Assembly (NCBI GenBank): GCA_031394355.1
Contig: JANNSU010000020.1
Coordinates: 18,959-82,958 of the forward strand
Origin: JAEUMY01 sp031394355
GTDB taxonomy: Bacteria > Pseudomonadota > Gammaproteobacteria > Burkholderiales > Usitatibacteraceae
Direction of reading: 5' to 3'
DNA: 64,000 nucleotides
This document shows positions 43,227 to 52,117 of the stretch, piece by piece (position 1 is the first letter of the stretch; every line of letters begins with the position of its first letter). A model generated the notes under the pieces. That model worked only from the letters and a program-made list of their open reading frames with translations. It did no database searches and had not been told where the DNA came from. Made by a program: the position numbers and the translations under genes.

Positions 43227-43616
43227 ATGCGCCATTACGAAATCGTTTTCATCGTGCATCCCGATCAGAGCGAGCAAGTGCCCGCCATGATCGAGCGATA
43301 CAAGTCCATGGTGACCCAGGGTGCGGGCAAAATCCACCGCATCGAAGACTGGGGCCGCCGCCAGATGGCCTATCCGATCCAGAAAGTGTTCAAGGCGCAC
43401 TACGTGCTCATGAACATCGAGATCGCCAACGCCACGCTGGATGAGCTGGAGCATGCGTTCAAATTCAATGACGCCGTGCTGCGCCACCTGACCGTGCTGA
43501 TGGACAAGGCCGTGACGACCCCTTCCCCGATGATGAAGGAAGAGAAGTCCAGGTCTGTCGACACCAAACCTGAAGACAAGGATGTCAAGGAAGCCAAGGC
43601 GCCTGTAGCGGCTTGA
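43227..43616 (+). CDS. rpsF: 30S ribosomal protein S6
   Basis: S6 binds S18 in the small subunit platform. The sequence MRHYEIVFIVHPDQSEQVPAMIERY and GRRQMAYPIQKVFKAHYVLMNIE is typical. The 129-residue length includes a charged C-terminal tail (EEKSRSVDTKPEDKDVKEAK). AAAAGGAG lies before the ATG. It starts the rpsF-priB-rpsR-rplI operon. Confidence 0.97.
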   Translation: MRHYEIVFIVHPDQSEQVPAMIERYKSMVTQGAGKIHRIEDWGRRQMAYPIQKVFKAHYVLMNIEIANATLDELEHAFKFNDAVLRHLTVLMDKAVTTPSPMMKEEKSRSVDTKPEDKDVKEAKAPVAA

Positions 43617-43655
43617 TATCGAAACTACCTGACGCGGTCCCTTGGCATTGAACCT

Positions 43656-43955
43656 TTGAATCGGAACCAGTTCGTGATCGATGGTGAAATCATCACCTCG
43701 GACACGTTGCGCCACACCCCTGGCGGCATCCCGGCCCTTTCCATCACGTTGCGGCATGAGTCGCAGCAGGAGGAAGCAGGCAAGGCTACCGCCACGCAGT
43801 TCGACATTCCGGCTTTGGCCTACGGTATCGTGGCCATGGAACTGTCGGAAGTGCATGCCGGGGACAGGGTGACGATCAAGGGATTCATGAATCGCAAAAA
43901 TCGTTTCAGTGATGCGCCGATACTGCACGTCACCGAATTCAAAACTTTGAATTGA
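43656..43955 (+). CDS. priB: Primosomal replication protein N (PriB)
   Basis: Single-stranded DNA-binding OB-fold protein of 99 residues in the replication-restart primosome. NRNQFVIDGEIITSDTLRHTPGGIPALSITLRHES and VTIKGFMNRKNRFSDAPILHVTEF match betaproteobacterial PriB. The start appears to be a TTG at 43656; no ATG precedes the conserved sequence. The position between rpsF and rpsR is diagnostic. Confidence 0.93.
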   Translation: MNRNQFVIDGEIITSDTLRHTPGGIPALSITLRHESQQEEAGKATATQFDIPALAYGIVAMELSEVHAGDRVTIKGFMNRKNRFSDAPILHVTEFKTLN

Positions 43956-43968
43956 AAAGAGGTCAACC

Positions 43969-44265
43969 ATGCCACGTCCCGGCCCCCGCCGCGGTTTCAA
44001 GAAGGATGACAAGAAGAACCCGCGCAACCCGAATCGCGGATTGTTCCGTCGCAAGAAGTTCTGCCGTTTCACCGCCGAGAAAATCGCGCAGGTGGATTAC
44101 AAGGACATCGAGATCCTGAAGGATTTCGTGAACGAGAACGGCAAGATCATTCCCGCCCGCATCACGGGCACCAAGGCCCGTTATCAGCGCCAGCTGGGTG
44201 TTGCGATCAAGCGCGCCCGTTTCCTGGCCCTGTTGCACTACACCGACCTGCACGGCCGCGTGTAA
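43969..44265 (+). CDS. rpsR: 30S ribosomal protein S18
   Basis: 98 residues, longer than the 75 of E. coli S18 because of a basic N-terminal extension (MPRPGPRRGFKKDDKKNPRNP). The core RKKFCRFTAEKIAQVDYKDIEILKDF and KARYQRQLGVAIKRARFLALLHY is intact. AAGAGG precedes the ATG. Confidence 0.97.
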   Translation: MPRPGPRRGFKKDDKKNPRNPNRGLFRRKKFCRFTAEKIAQVDYKDIEILKDFVNENGKIIPARITGTKARYQRQLGVAIKRARFLALLHYTDLHGRV

Positions 44266-44280
44266 GCAAGGAGAGAGAAC

Positions 44281-44733
44281 ATGCAAATCATTCTGATGGA
44301 AAAAGTATTGAACCTGGGTCAACTGGGTGATGTGGTGAAGGTGAAGCAGGGCTATGCCCGCAACTTCCTCATCCCGCAAGGCAAGGCCAAGCGGGCCACG
44401 GACGCCAACATCAAGGAATTCGAAGGCCGTCGTGCCGAGCTGGAGAAGGTCGCCGGCGACAAGCTGGCTGCTGCTCAGGCCCGTGCCGAGAAGCTGGAAG
44501 GCATGATGGTCCAGATTCCCGCCAAGGCCGGTGTGGATGGTCGACTGTTCGGTTCCGTCACCAACTCCGACGTGGCCGAGGCGCTCACCAAGCAGGGCAT
44601 CGAAGTCAAGAAATTCGAGGTGCAACTGCCCAATGGACCGATGAAGCATGTCGGCGATTTCCCGATCACGTTGCACCTGCATACCGATGTCAATGCCAAC
44701 GTCACGATTTCCGTGCTTGGCGAAGCAGCATAA
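44281..44733 (+). CDS. rplI: 50S ribosomal protein L9
   Basis: 150 residues; MQIILMEKVLNLGQLGDVV and VKQGYARNFLIPQGKAKRAT form the N-terminal rRNA-binding domain, followed by the long connecting helix and the C-terminal domain (GRLFGSVTNSDVAEAL). AAGGAGAG precedes the ATG. A terminator follows at 44784. Confidence 0.97.
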   Translation: MQIILMEKVLNLGQLGDVVKVKQGYARNFLIPQGKAKRATDANIKEFEGRRAELEKVAGDKLAAAQARAEKLEGMMVQIPAKAGVDGRLFGSVTNSDVAEALTKQGIEVKKFEVQLPNGPMKHVGDFPITLHLHTDVNANVTISVLGEAA

Positions 44734-44783
44734 AAGAGACAGCATTGAAGCAACTGCAGAAATAGTTTCAGCAGTCTGCAAAC

Positions 44784-44813
44784 AAAGGGCCGCGAAAGCG
44801 GCCCTTTGTTTTT
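44784..44813 (+). terminator. Intrinsic terminator of the rpsF operon
   Basis: AAAGGGCCGC (44784-44793), loop GAAA, GCGGCCCTTT (44798-44807) and TGTTTTTG: a perfect 10-bp stem with a T-rich tail. Confidence 0.95.
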
Positions 44814-44824
44814 GCATGGCTTTC

Positions 44825-44836
44825 GCGAATATTCGC
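44825..44836. repeat. GCGAATATTCGC copy between rplI and dnaB (first)
   Basis: Exact copy 11 bp after the rpsF-operon terminator. Confidence 0.95.
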
Positions 44837-44943
44837 ACACGCCATACCCGACTTGTCCACAGAGTTATTCCGTTGTGCCGCGCGGGATGCGAGCGCAGAA
44901 TCGCGCACTTCCTGTGACCAAAGCGCGGGTCAACAGGACGCAC

Positions 44944-44955
44944 GCGAATATTCGC
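44944..44955. repeat. GCGAATATTCGC copy between rplI and dnaB (second)
   Basis: Exact copy 107 bp beyond the previous one; the intergenic region of 329 bp carries two copies. Confidence 0.95.
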
Positions 44956-44980
44956 AAGGTTGTGAGATTCTTTCCAAACC

Positions 44981-45059
44981 TGCACCCCCACCCCGACCCT
45001 TCCCCTCAGGGGGAGGGGGAGAAGCCCCAACCCCGAACCCCGAGTCCCGAATCCCGATA
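44981..45059 (+). repeat. C-rich low-complexity repeat upstream of dnaB
   Basis: The stretch contains CACCCCCACCCCGACCC, a CCCCTC/GAGGGG-like inverted pair (CTTCCCCTCAGGGGGAGG), and four imperfect units around CCCCGAAC, CCCCGAGT, CCCGAAT and CCCGAT. It resembles C-rich dispersed repeats found between genes in other GC-rich proteobacteria. It ends just before the dnaB start codon, so no ordinary ribosome-binding site is visible for dnaB. Confidence 0.6.
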
Positions 45060-45062
45060 AAA

Positions 45063-46475
45063 ATGGCCAGCGTCCCCACCAATACCGGTTCCCAGCGCGT
45101 CGCCTATCTCTCGCCGGCAGACGCCGATGTGCAAATCATCAAGCTGCCGCCGCACTCGCTGGAAGCGGAGCAGTCGGTGCTGGGCGGGCTCATGCTGGCC
45201 AACGAGGCCTGGGACCGGATCGGCGACATCATCGCGGTAGAAGATTTCTACCGCCATGACCATCGCCTGATCTATCGGCACATTTCCAGGCTGATCGAGC
45301 AGAACAAACCCGCCGATGTGCTGACCATCGCCGAGTCGCTCACGCTCTCCGGCGAGCTCAACACATCGGGCGGCATGCAGTACATCCATTCGCTGGCAGA
45401 GAACACGCCATCGGCTGCGAATATTCGCCTCTATGCCGAGATCGTTCGCGAGCGCTCCATCATGCGGCGTCTGGCGCAGGTCGGCACCGAGATTGCCGAT
45501 TCCGCCTACACGCCCGCCGGCCGCAACGCGCGGCAACTGCTGGATGAGGCCGAGTCCAAGGTCTTCGATATTGCCGAGGCTGGTCAGCGTTCCGGTACCG
45601 GCTTCACGGCCATGTCCACGCTGCTCACCGAGGTCATGCAGCGCCTGGACGAGCTGTCGCAGAATCCATCGTCCGTCACCGGTGTCGCCACCGGGTTCGT
45701 GGATCTCGATGACCGCACATCAGGCATGCAGCCCGGAGATCTCGTCATCGTGGCGGGCAGACCCTCGATGGGCAAGACAGCATTCAGTCTCAACGTCGCC
45801 GAGCATGTGGCGCTGGCCGTGAAACTGCCTGTTCTGGTGTTCTCCATGGAAATGGGCGGCACCCAGATCGCGCAGCGTTTCCTCTCGTCGGTATCCAAGG
45901 TGGATCAGCAGAAGTTGCGCACGGGTCGGCTTGATTCGCGCGACTGGGATCGCCTTGGTACGGCCATGGCAAAGCTGAACGACGCGCCGATCCAGATTGA
46001 TGAGACGCCTGCGCTGAACGCGCTGGAGCTGCGCGCCCGTTCCCGCCGCATGCATCGCCAGTATGGTGGTCTGGGTCTGATCGTCGTCGATTACCTGCAG
46101 CTCATGTCGTCCGCTGGCGGATCCGGCGAAAATCGCGCCACCGAGATTTCTGAAATTTCGCGCGGTCTGAAAGCGCTGGCCAAGGAACTCAAGGTGCCGG
46201 TGGTTGCGCTGTCCCAGTTGAATCGCTCGCTGGAACAGCGGCCCAACAAGCGTCCGGTCATGAGCGACTTGCGTGAATCCGGCGCCATCGAGCAGGACGC
46301 CGACGTCATCATCTTCATCTATCGTGACGAAGTCTACAACCCGGAGTCGGCAGACAAAGGCTCGGCTGAAATCATCATCAGCAAGCAGCGTAACGGCCCC
46401 ATCGGCACGGTGCGCCTCACTTTCATCGGGCAAAACACACGCTTCGAGAATTTCGCGGGCGACCCGGGCTACTAG
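45063..46475 (+). CDS. dnaB: Replicative DNA helicase DnaB
   Basis: Hexameric 5'-3' helicase of the replication fork, 470 residues. The N-terminal domain (LPPHSLEAEQSVLGGLML) and RecA-like C-terminal domain with Walker A GRPSMGKTAF, IVVDYLQLMSS, and DLRESGAIEQDADVIIFIYR are intact. The start is placed at the ATG at 45063, just before the conserved N-terminus; the frame is open upstream but that part is low-complexity repeat. The palindrome at 45417-45428 is read as Ala-Asn-Ile-Arg. Confidence 0.96.
   Translation: MASVPTNTGSQRVAYLSPADADVQIIKLPPHSLEAEQSVLGGLMLANEAWDRIGDIIAVEDFYRHDHRLIYRHISRLIEQNKPADVLTIAESLTLSGELNTSGGMQYIHSLAENTPSAANIRLYAEIVRERSIMRRLAQVGTEIADSAYTPAGRNARQLLDEAESKVFDIAEAGQRSGTGFTAMSTLLTEVMQRLDELSQNPSSVTGVATGFVDLDDRTSGMQPGDLVIVAGRPSMGKTAFSLNVAEHVALAVKLPVLVFSMEMGGTQIAQRFLSSVSKVDQQKLRTGRLDSRDWDRLGTAMAKLNDAPIQIDETPALNALELRARSRRMHRQYGGLGLIVVDYLQLMSSAGGSGENRATEISEISRGLKALAKELKVPVVALSQLNRSLEQRPNKRPVMSDLRESGAIEQDADVIIFIYRDEVYNPESADKGSAEIIISKQRNGPIGTVRLTFIGQNTRFENFAGDPGY
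45417..45428. repeat. GCGAATATTCGC copy inside dnaB
   Basis: Exact copy, read as ANIR. Confidence 0.95.
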
Positions 46476-46582
46476 CCCATTTTCGTTGCATCGCGTTGGC
46501 CCAGGGCGGTGCTTGCCCGCTGCATCCCGGTTTTGCGGCAAGCCTTGGGTAGAATCGTCGCATTCCACCCGCCGAGTCCTGC

Positions 46583-47656
46583 ATGCGTCCCATCCGCGCC
46601 GAAATCTCCCTCTCCGCTTTGCGCCACAACTATGCGTTTGCAAAGGGCTCGGCCCGAGAGTCGCGCGCCTTTGCTGTGGTCAAGGCCAATGGCTACGGCC
46701 ACGGCCTTGATCGATTGGCCCATGCGCTTCCGGATGCCGACGGCTTCGCCACGCTGGAGCTCGACAGCGCCATCCGCCTGCGTGAGCAGGGCATGGAGCA
46801 GCCGATCCTGATGCTCGAAGGATTCTTTGCGCCGGATGAGTTGCGAATATTCGCAGAGCAGGATCTTTGGACGGTCGTGCATGCCGAAGCCCAGATCGAC
46901 ATGATCGCCAATGCAGTCGTTGATCGGCCGCTCCATGTCTTCGTGAAAATGAATTCCGGCATGAACCGGCTGGGCTTTGCGCCTGCCAAATTTCGTGCCG
47001 CTGTTGAGCGCCTCGCAGCACTGCCCAGCGTGGCTGCAGGCGGGCTGACGTTGATGACGCATTTCGCAAGCTCCGATGAAGCCGGTGGCATCGACGAGCC
47101 GCTACGCCGATTCCGCGAGGCAACGGCCGGCCTCCACTACCCGGTGAGCCTCTGCAATTCTGCTGCCACCATTGATCATCGCGTGGCACACGGCGCCTGG
47201 GTGCGGCCCGGCATCATGCTCTATGGCGCGACACCGTTCGCCGATCGCAGCGCTTCGCGAATCGGCCTCAAGCCGGCGATGCGGTTCACGTCACAGCTCA
47301 TCGCCATCCAGGACCTGCAACCCGGAGACGGTGTGGGTTACGGCCTGAGTTTCAAAGCCGAGACCGCCATGCGCATCGGCATTGTCGCGTGCGGCTATGC
47401 CGATGGCTACCCGCGCATTGCCAAGACCGGCACCCCCATCGCCGTGGAGGGCGAGATCACCGGCACAGTCGGCCGCATATCGATGGATATGCTCGCCGTT
47501 GACCTTGCGAATATTCGCACTGCACACATTGGCTCGCCTGTGGAGATGTGGGGCGAGCGCGTGCCGGTGGATGACGTGGCGAAAGGTGCAGGAACAGTGG
47601 GTTATGAACTGCTTTGTGCGGTGGCGCCGAGAGTGCCGGTCATGGAGATTGAGTGA
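46583..47656 (+). CDS. alr: Alanine racemase
   Basis: PLP enzyme making D-alanine for peptidoglycan. The PLP lysine lies in AVVKANGYGHGL (about residue 33), the catalytic Tyr in GDGVGYGLSF, and the fold-type III barrel is complete; 357 residues. It lies between dnaB and radA as in many betaproteobacteria. Two palindrome copies (46843, 47507) are read in different phases, as Arg-Ile-Phe-Ala and Ala-Asn-Ile-Arg. Confidence 0.96.
   Translation: MRPIRAEISLSALRHNYAFAKGSARESRAFAVVKANGYGHGLDRLAHALPDADGFATLELDSAIRLREQGMEQPILMLEGFFAPDELRIFAEQDLWTVVHAEAQIDMIANAVVDRPLHVFVKMNSGMNRLGFAPAKFRAAVERLAALPSVAAGGLTLMTHFASSDEAGGIDEPLRRFREATAGLHYPVSLCNSAATIDHRVAHGAWVRPGIMLYGATPFADRSASRIGLKPAMRFTSQLIAIQDLQPGDGVGYGLSFKAETAMRIGIVACGYADGYPRIAKTGTPIAVEGEITGTVGRISMDMLAVDLANIRTAHIGSPVEMWGERVPVDDVAKGAGTVGYELLCAVAPRVPVMEIE
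46843..46854. repeat. GCGAATATTCGC copy inside alr (first)
   Basis: Exact copy, read as RIFA. Confidence 0.95.
47507..47518. repeat. GCGAATATTCGC copy inside alr (second)
   Basis: Exact copy, read as ANIR. Confidence 0.95.
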
Positions 47657-47826
47657 GTCATCAGCCTCACACCAAGGTGGCGAGCAGGCAACGCGGCGGC
47701 GAAGCAATACCGCAACCGCTGAATCTGCAAAAGGTGCTGGCGTTTGAGCACTCGCCGCGTCTCGCAATGACAATGATTCTGCTGGTCGCCTTCAGTGTGG
47801 CGTAGCTCACCACCAAGGGACTGCTG

Positions 47827-48510
47827 ATGCTGGGACAGGAGTCCATGCTCGTCCGCTATCTGCTGGCGGCCCTGCTGGGCTATCTCGTGTTCTTTGGCGG
47901 CGTCTGGAGCTGGATCTGGCTCACGCCTTGGTCTGCGCATTTGCGAAATCAGCGGCGACGTGATCGCGACAGTGTCGTCGATGCGGGGCCGGACCTGGGT
48001 TCGAGTCTTCCCGTTCCCGACATGGGCGGATCCGGAAGCAGCCTTCCCGACGTTACGGGTCAGGGTGGTGAATTCGGCGGCGGTGGCGCCACGGGAGGCT
48101 GGGATGCGCCCTTGCCGGATGCGCCGGGTGCGATGGAAGCTGCGGGTGAGTCACTGGGCGATGTGGTCGGCGTTGCCGATATTGGCGGGGACGAAGGCGG
48201 TTGTCTCATCGTGATCGCAGGCGTCGTGATTGCATTCGTGGCATTCGTAATCTTTGGCGCGACCATCGCTGTGATTTGGAATGCGCCCGCCATTCTTGCG
48301 GAAGTCGTGTTTGAAGTCATCGTTGGCTCCAGCCTGCTTCGCAATTCGCGGGCACTGCGCAAGGCTGATTGGTGCGCGGTCTTGTTCCAGAAAACGTGGG
48401 GCGCATTCGCGGTCATGATCGGACTGATCATTCTGTTCTGCTTGGCGGCGGCCAACACCGCGCCGCAGGCGACGACTGCGTTGGAAGTACTACACAAGTG
48501 GGCAAACTGA
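47827..48510 (+). CDS. Membrane protein of unknown function with a Gly/Asp-rich linker
   Basis: Protein of 227 residues with one N-terminal membrane helix (about residues 7-31, LVRYLLAALLGYLVFFGGVW), a Gly/Ser/Asp/Pro-rich low-complexity segment (about 50-125), and hydrophobic segments near residues 132-160 and 195-213. I do not recognise the family; the layout of membrane helices around a flexible acidic linker resembles some uncharacterised proteobacterial membrane proteins. An alternative ATG is at 47845. The 170 bp before it holds nothing I can identify. Confidence 0.62.
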   Translation: MLGQESMLVRYLLAALLGYLVFFGGVWSWIWLTPWSAHLRNQRRRDRDSVVDAGPDLGSSLPVPDMGGSGSSLPDVTGQGGEFGGGGATGGWDAPLPDAPGAMEAAGESLGDVVGVADIGGDEGGCLIVIAGVVIAFVAFVIFGATIAVIWNAPAILAEVVFEVIVGSSLLRNSRALRKADWCAVLFQKTWGAFAVMIGLIILFCLAAANTAPQATTALEVLHKWAN

Positions 48511-48531
48511 ACACGAGGCATCAGTAAAGCA

Positions 48532-49914
48532 ATGGCCAAATCCAAAACCGTTTACACCTGTACCGAGTGCGGCGGCCAATCGCCCAAGTGGCAGGGCCAA
48601 TGTGCACATTGCACGGCGTGGAACACTCTGGTGGAATCGGTGCAGGAAAGCACCGGCTCCGGCATCGGCACGCACCGCTATGCTGCGCTCGCAACGGGTT
48701 CCGGCGAACGTGGATTGGTGCAGAAACTCTCCACCGTGCAGGCGGAGGACGTGCCACGAAAGCCCACAGGCATGGCCGAATTCGATCGGGTGCTGGGCGG
48801 CGGGCTGGTGCGTGGCGGCGTGATTCTCATCGGCGGTGATCCCGGTATCGGCAAGTCCACGCTGCTTTTGCAGGCGCTCTGCGCAATGGGTGGCTCAAGC
48901 TCGGTCCTCTACATCAGTGGCGAGGAATCCGCACAGCAGATCGCGCTCCGCGCGAAGCGGCTGGCGCTGGACACGCACGACGTGATGCTCTTGTCGGAAA
49001 TCGAGCTGGAGAAAATTCAGTCCGTGCTGGCGTCCGAAAAGCCGGAAATCGCCGTCATCGATTCCATCCAGACGCTGTACTCCGCTGCGCTGACCTCCGC
49101 ACCCGGCTCCGTAGCCCAGGTGCGCGAATGCGCGGCGCAGCTGACCCGCATCGCCAAGCAGAGCGGCACCACCATCATTTTCGTGGGCCACGTCACCAAG
49201 GATGGTGCACTGGCTGGTCCGCGCGTGCTGGAGCACATTGTCGACACCGTGCTTTACTTCGAAGGCGACACGCACTCATCCTTCCGCCTCATTCGTGCGT
49301 TCAAGAACCGTTTTGGCGCAGTGAATGAAATTGGCGTCTTTGCCATGACCGAGAAGGGACTTCGGGAAGTCACCAACCCCTCGGCGATGTTCCTGTCACA
49401 GCACAACGCAGGCGTGCCGGGCAGCTGCGTCATGGTCACGCAGGAAGGCACGCGTCCACTACTGGTGGAAATCCAGGCGCTGGTCGATGCCACGCAGGGC
49501 AACAGCCCGCGGCGTCTCTCAGTGGGCTTGGAGCAGAACCGGCTCGCCATGTTGCTGGCTGTGTTGCATCGTCATGCCGGTGTCGCGTGCTTTGACCAGG
49601 ACGTGTTCATCAATGCGGTGGGCGGCGTGAAGATCGACGAGCCCGGTGCTGATCTGCCGGTGCTGCTTGCCATTCTTTCCAGCCTGAAGAACCGCGCGTT
49701 GCCGCTGAAGCATGTCGTGTTCGGCGAGGTGGGTTTGGCAGGTGAGGTGCGTCCCGTCCAGCGCGGGCAGGAGCGCCTGCGTGAGGCCGCCAAGCTGGGC
49801 TTTACCCACGCCATCGTGCCCAAGGGCAACAAGCCCAAGCAGTCAATCGAGGGCATGGAGGTGATAGCAGTGGAACGTATTGAGCAGGCAGTGGAGTATT
49901 GTCGGGGGCAGTAA
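48532..49914 (+). CDS. radA: DNA repair protein RadA (Sms)
   Basis: RecA-like branch-migration protein of 460 residues. An N-terminal zinc finger (CTECGGQSPKWQGQCAHC), Walker A GGDPGIGKST (about residues 97-106), the RadA-specific KNRFG motif and a C-terminal Lon-protease-like domain are all present. The start MAKSKTVYTCTECG is canonical. A hairpin-rich repeat follows its stop. Confidence 0.96.
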   Translation: MAKSKTVYTCTECGGQSPKWQGQCAHCTAWNTLVESVQESTGSGIGTHRYAALATGSGERGLVQKLSTVQAEDVPRKPTGMAEFDRVLGGGLVRGGVILIGGDPGIGKSTLLLQALCAMGGSSSVLYISGEESAQQIALRAKRLALDTHDVMLLSEIELEKIQSVLASEKPEIAVIDSIQTLYSAALTSAPGSVAQVRECAAQLTRIAKQSGTTIIFVGHVTKDGALAGPRVLEHIVDTVLYFEGDTHSSFRLIRAFKNRFGAVNEIGVFAMTEKGLREVTNPSAMFLSQHNAGVPGSCVMVTQEGTRPLLVEIQALVDATQGNSPRRLSVGLEQNRLAMLLAVLHRHAGVACFDQDVFINAVGGVKIDEPGADLPVLLAILSSLKNRALPLKHVVFGEVGLAGEVRPVQRGQERLREAAKLGFTHAIVPKGNKPKQSIEGMEVIAVERIEQAVEYCRGQ

Positions 49915-49923
49915 AATGGGATT

Positions 49924-50020
49924 GTCGTCCCGTCGAAGGACGGGACCCAGTGGCTTTGCTTGGTTCATCACGAACGACACTGGGTTCCTGCTTGTTTGGC
50001 AAACCCGGCAGGAACGACGA
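49924..50020. repeat. Imperfect-palindrome intergenic repeat after radA
   Basis: Contains GTCCCGTC-GAAG-GACGGGAC (49927-49946, perfect 8-bp stem), CCCAGTG (49946-49952) against CACTGGG (49978-49984), and TTCCTGC/GCAGGAA arms with an inner GTTTG/CAAAC pair. Outer ends GTCGTCCC and GGAACGAC are roughly complementary. It resembles the small dispersed inverted repeats common between proteobacterial genes and may act as the radA terminator. Only one copy occurs in this window. Confidence 0.6.
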
Positions 50021-50042
50021 TTTGTAAATTGAACAAACCATT

Positions 50043-50054
50043 GCGAATATTCGC
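50043..50054. repeat. GCGAATATTCGC copy just upstream of the amidohydrolase gene
   Basis: Exact copy (TGCGAATATTCGCA) ending 11 bp before the ATG at 50066, so it overlaps the place where a ribosome-binding site would be. Confidence 0.95.
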
Positions 50055-50065
50055 AGGATGAAAAA

Positions 50066-52117
50066 ATGAACATCAAACACATCGTTGCCACACTGTTCCT
50101 GACCGGTCTGTCCCTGGCGGCAAGCGCCGCTCCCGTCATCCACACCGTTGTCATCCAGGGCAAGGTGTCCGGCAAACAGACCGTCGAGGCATTGCCGGGC
50201 AACAAGCTCAAGGTCATGTTCACCTACCGCGACAATGGCCGCGGGCCGGACGTGTTCGAGGACATCACGCTGGGCAGCACGGGTCAGATGGAGCAGTACA
50301 CGGTCACGGGCAAATCGACCTTCGGCGCATCCATCGAGGAAACCTTCTCACGCAAGGGATTGAAGGCCAACTGGACGTCGAAGGCCGATGCGGGGCAGAG
50401 CGAGGGAGAGGGTGCGCGGGGCGTCTACCTGCCCATCGAATCCAGCCTCGAAATTCTCGGCATCACCACACGTGCGCTGCTCAAGGCGCCGGGCAACAAG
50501 CTGCCGGGCTTGCCCAGCGGCCAGCTTGCACTTGAGAAGATGGCCGAGGCGACGGTGACCTCGGCCAAGAAGCAGAAGGCCAAGGCCACGCTTTACAACA
50601 TCTCCGGCGTGAGCCTCTCCCCTGCCTATGTGTGGATGTGGTCTGGTCAGAAACCGGGAATGCTCGGCATCGTGAGCCCCGGCTTCTCCGTGCTGGAAGC
50701 AGGCTGGGAAGGCAACGAAGAGGCGCTCCTCAAGATACAGAAGGACGTGGACAACAAGGCGCTGGTCGAAATGGCGCGGACGCACGCCAGGCGTTTCGAC
50801 GACCCGGTCGTGTTCCGCAACGTGAAGTGGTTCGATTCCGAGTCGGCAACGCTAAAGGGGCCGTCCGACGTACATGTGTTCCGCGGTCGCATCGCAACCA
50901 TCCAACCCGCCAACACGCCGCTGCAGGATGTTGCGCAGGTGGTCGATGGCACCGGCAAGACGCTGCTGCCCGGCCTCTTCGACATGCACACACACATCGG
51001 CTCGTGGGATGCCGTGCTGCATCTTGCCGGTGGCGTTACCACCGTGCGTGACATGAGCAACATCAACGATTTCCTGAACGAGATCCGGACGCGTATTGAT
51101 GCGGGCACCAACCTCGGTCCCAACATCATTCCTGCCGGGTTCATCGAAGGTGCCAGCCAATATCAGTCCTCCGGCGGGTTCACCATCAAGGACGTGGAAG
51201 AAGGCAAGAAGGCCATCGACTGGTACGCGCAGCATGGCTATCACCAGATCAAGCTGTACAACTCGATTCGACCCGAATGGGTCAAGCCGCTGGCTGAGCA
51301 TGCTCATGCGCGCGGCCTTCGAATCGGCGGCCACATTCCCGCCTTCATGCGCGCGGAAGAGGCGGTCAAGGATGGCTTCGACGAAATTCAACACATCAAC
51401 CAGGTCGTCCTCAACTTCCTGACCAAGAAGGATGACGACACCCGCACTCTGCTGCGCTTCTATCTCGTCGGTGACAACGCCAACCAGATCGATTTGGACG
51501 GCCCTTCAGTACGCGACTTCATCAAGCTGCTGCAGGACCGCAAGACGACCATCGACGCCACCATGACTGCATTCGAGTACATGTTCATTCAGCGTCAAGG
51601 TGCCCCGAACCCCAGCTTCAACGCCGTCTCGCCCAATGTGCCTGCCGGGCTGCGCCGTGCATGGCTCATCAACTCCATGGACATCAACGACAAGAACGCC
51701 AGCCCCTGGAGCAAGTCATGGCAGACCATGCTGGGACTGTTCAAGCGCATGTATGACGCAGGCATTCCCATGGTGGCTGGTTCCGACGACATCGCCGCCT
51801 TCACCATGCAGCGAGAGCTGGAGATCTACGTGCAGGCCGGCCTCACGCCGTCGCAGGCATTGCAGATCGCCACCCGCAACGGCGCGCGCGTGGCAGGTGT
51901 GGCGGACCGTACCGGCAACATCAGTGTGGGCAAGGATGCCGATCTGATTCTGGTGGACGGCGATCCCACCGTGAACATCAGCGACCTGCGCAAGGTGGCG
52001 CTGACCATGAAGGCGGGCACGGTGTATTCGCCGGCGGAGATTTACACGACGCTGGGGGTGAAGCCGTTTGTGGCGGGGGTGAAGGTCCAGAAGCAAGAGA
52101 AGCCAGCGGCCAAGTGA
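50066..52117 (+). CDS. Secreted amidohydrolase (imidazolonepropionase-like/dipeptidase-like)
   Basis: Protein of 683 residues with a signal peptide (LFLTGLSLAASAAPVI) followed by an N-terminal beta-rich region of about 250 residues and an amidohydrolase barrel. Metal ligands are visible: the HxH in LFDMHTHIGSWD, His in GGHIPAF and IQHINQV, and the Asp in VAGSDDIAAF. The C-terminal NISVGKDADLILVDGDP is typical. It probably hydrolyses a cyclic amide or peptide in the periplasm; the substrate is unknown. The stop overlaps a short ORF (TGATG). Confidence 0.9.
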   Translation: MNIKHIVATLFLTGLSLAASAAPVIHTVVIQGKVSGKQTVEALPGNKLKVMFTYRDNGRGPDVFEDITLGSTGQMEQYTVTGKSTFGASIEETFSRKGLKANWTSKADAGQSEGEGARGVYLPIESSLEILGITTRALLKAPGNKLPGLPSGQLALEKMAEATVTSAKKQKAKATLYNISGVSLSPAYVWMWSGQKPGMLGIVSPGFSVLEAGWEGNEEALLKIQKDVDNKALVEMARTHARRFDDPVVFRNVKWFDSESATLKGPSDVHVFRGRIATIQPANTPLQDVAQVVDGTGKTLLPGLFDMHTHIGSWDAVLHLAGGVTTVRDMSNINDFLNEIRTRIDAGTNLGPNIIPAGFIEGASQYQSSGGFTIKDVEEGKKAIDWYAQHGYHQIKLYNSIRPEWVKPLAEHAHARGLRIGGHIPAFMRAEEAVKDGFDEIQHINQVVLNFLTKKDDDTRTLLRFYLVGDNANQIDLDGPSVRDFIKLLQDRKTTIDATMTAFEYMFIQRQGAPNPSFNAVSPNVPAGLRRAWLINSMDINDKNASPWSKSWQTMLGLFKRMYDAGIPMVAGSDDIAAFTMQRELEIYVQAGLTPSQALQIATRNGARVAGVADRTGNISVGKDADLILVDGDPTVNISDLRKVALTMKAGTVYSPAEIYTTLGVKPFVAGVKVQKQEKPAAK

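Noticed and set aside
44853..45062. 70-residue N-terminal extension of DnaB
   Set aside because: The region is C-rich repeat and palindrome sequence, and the conserved DnaB N-terminus begins after the ATG at 45063.
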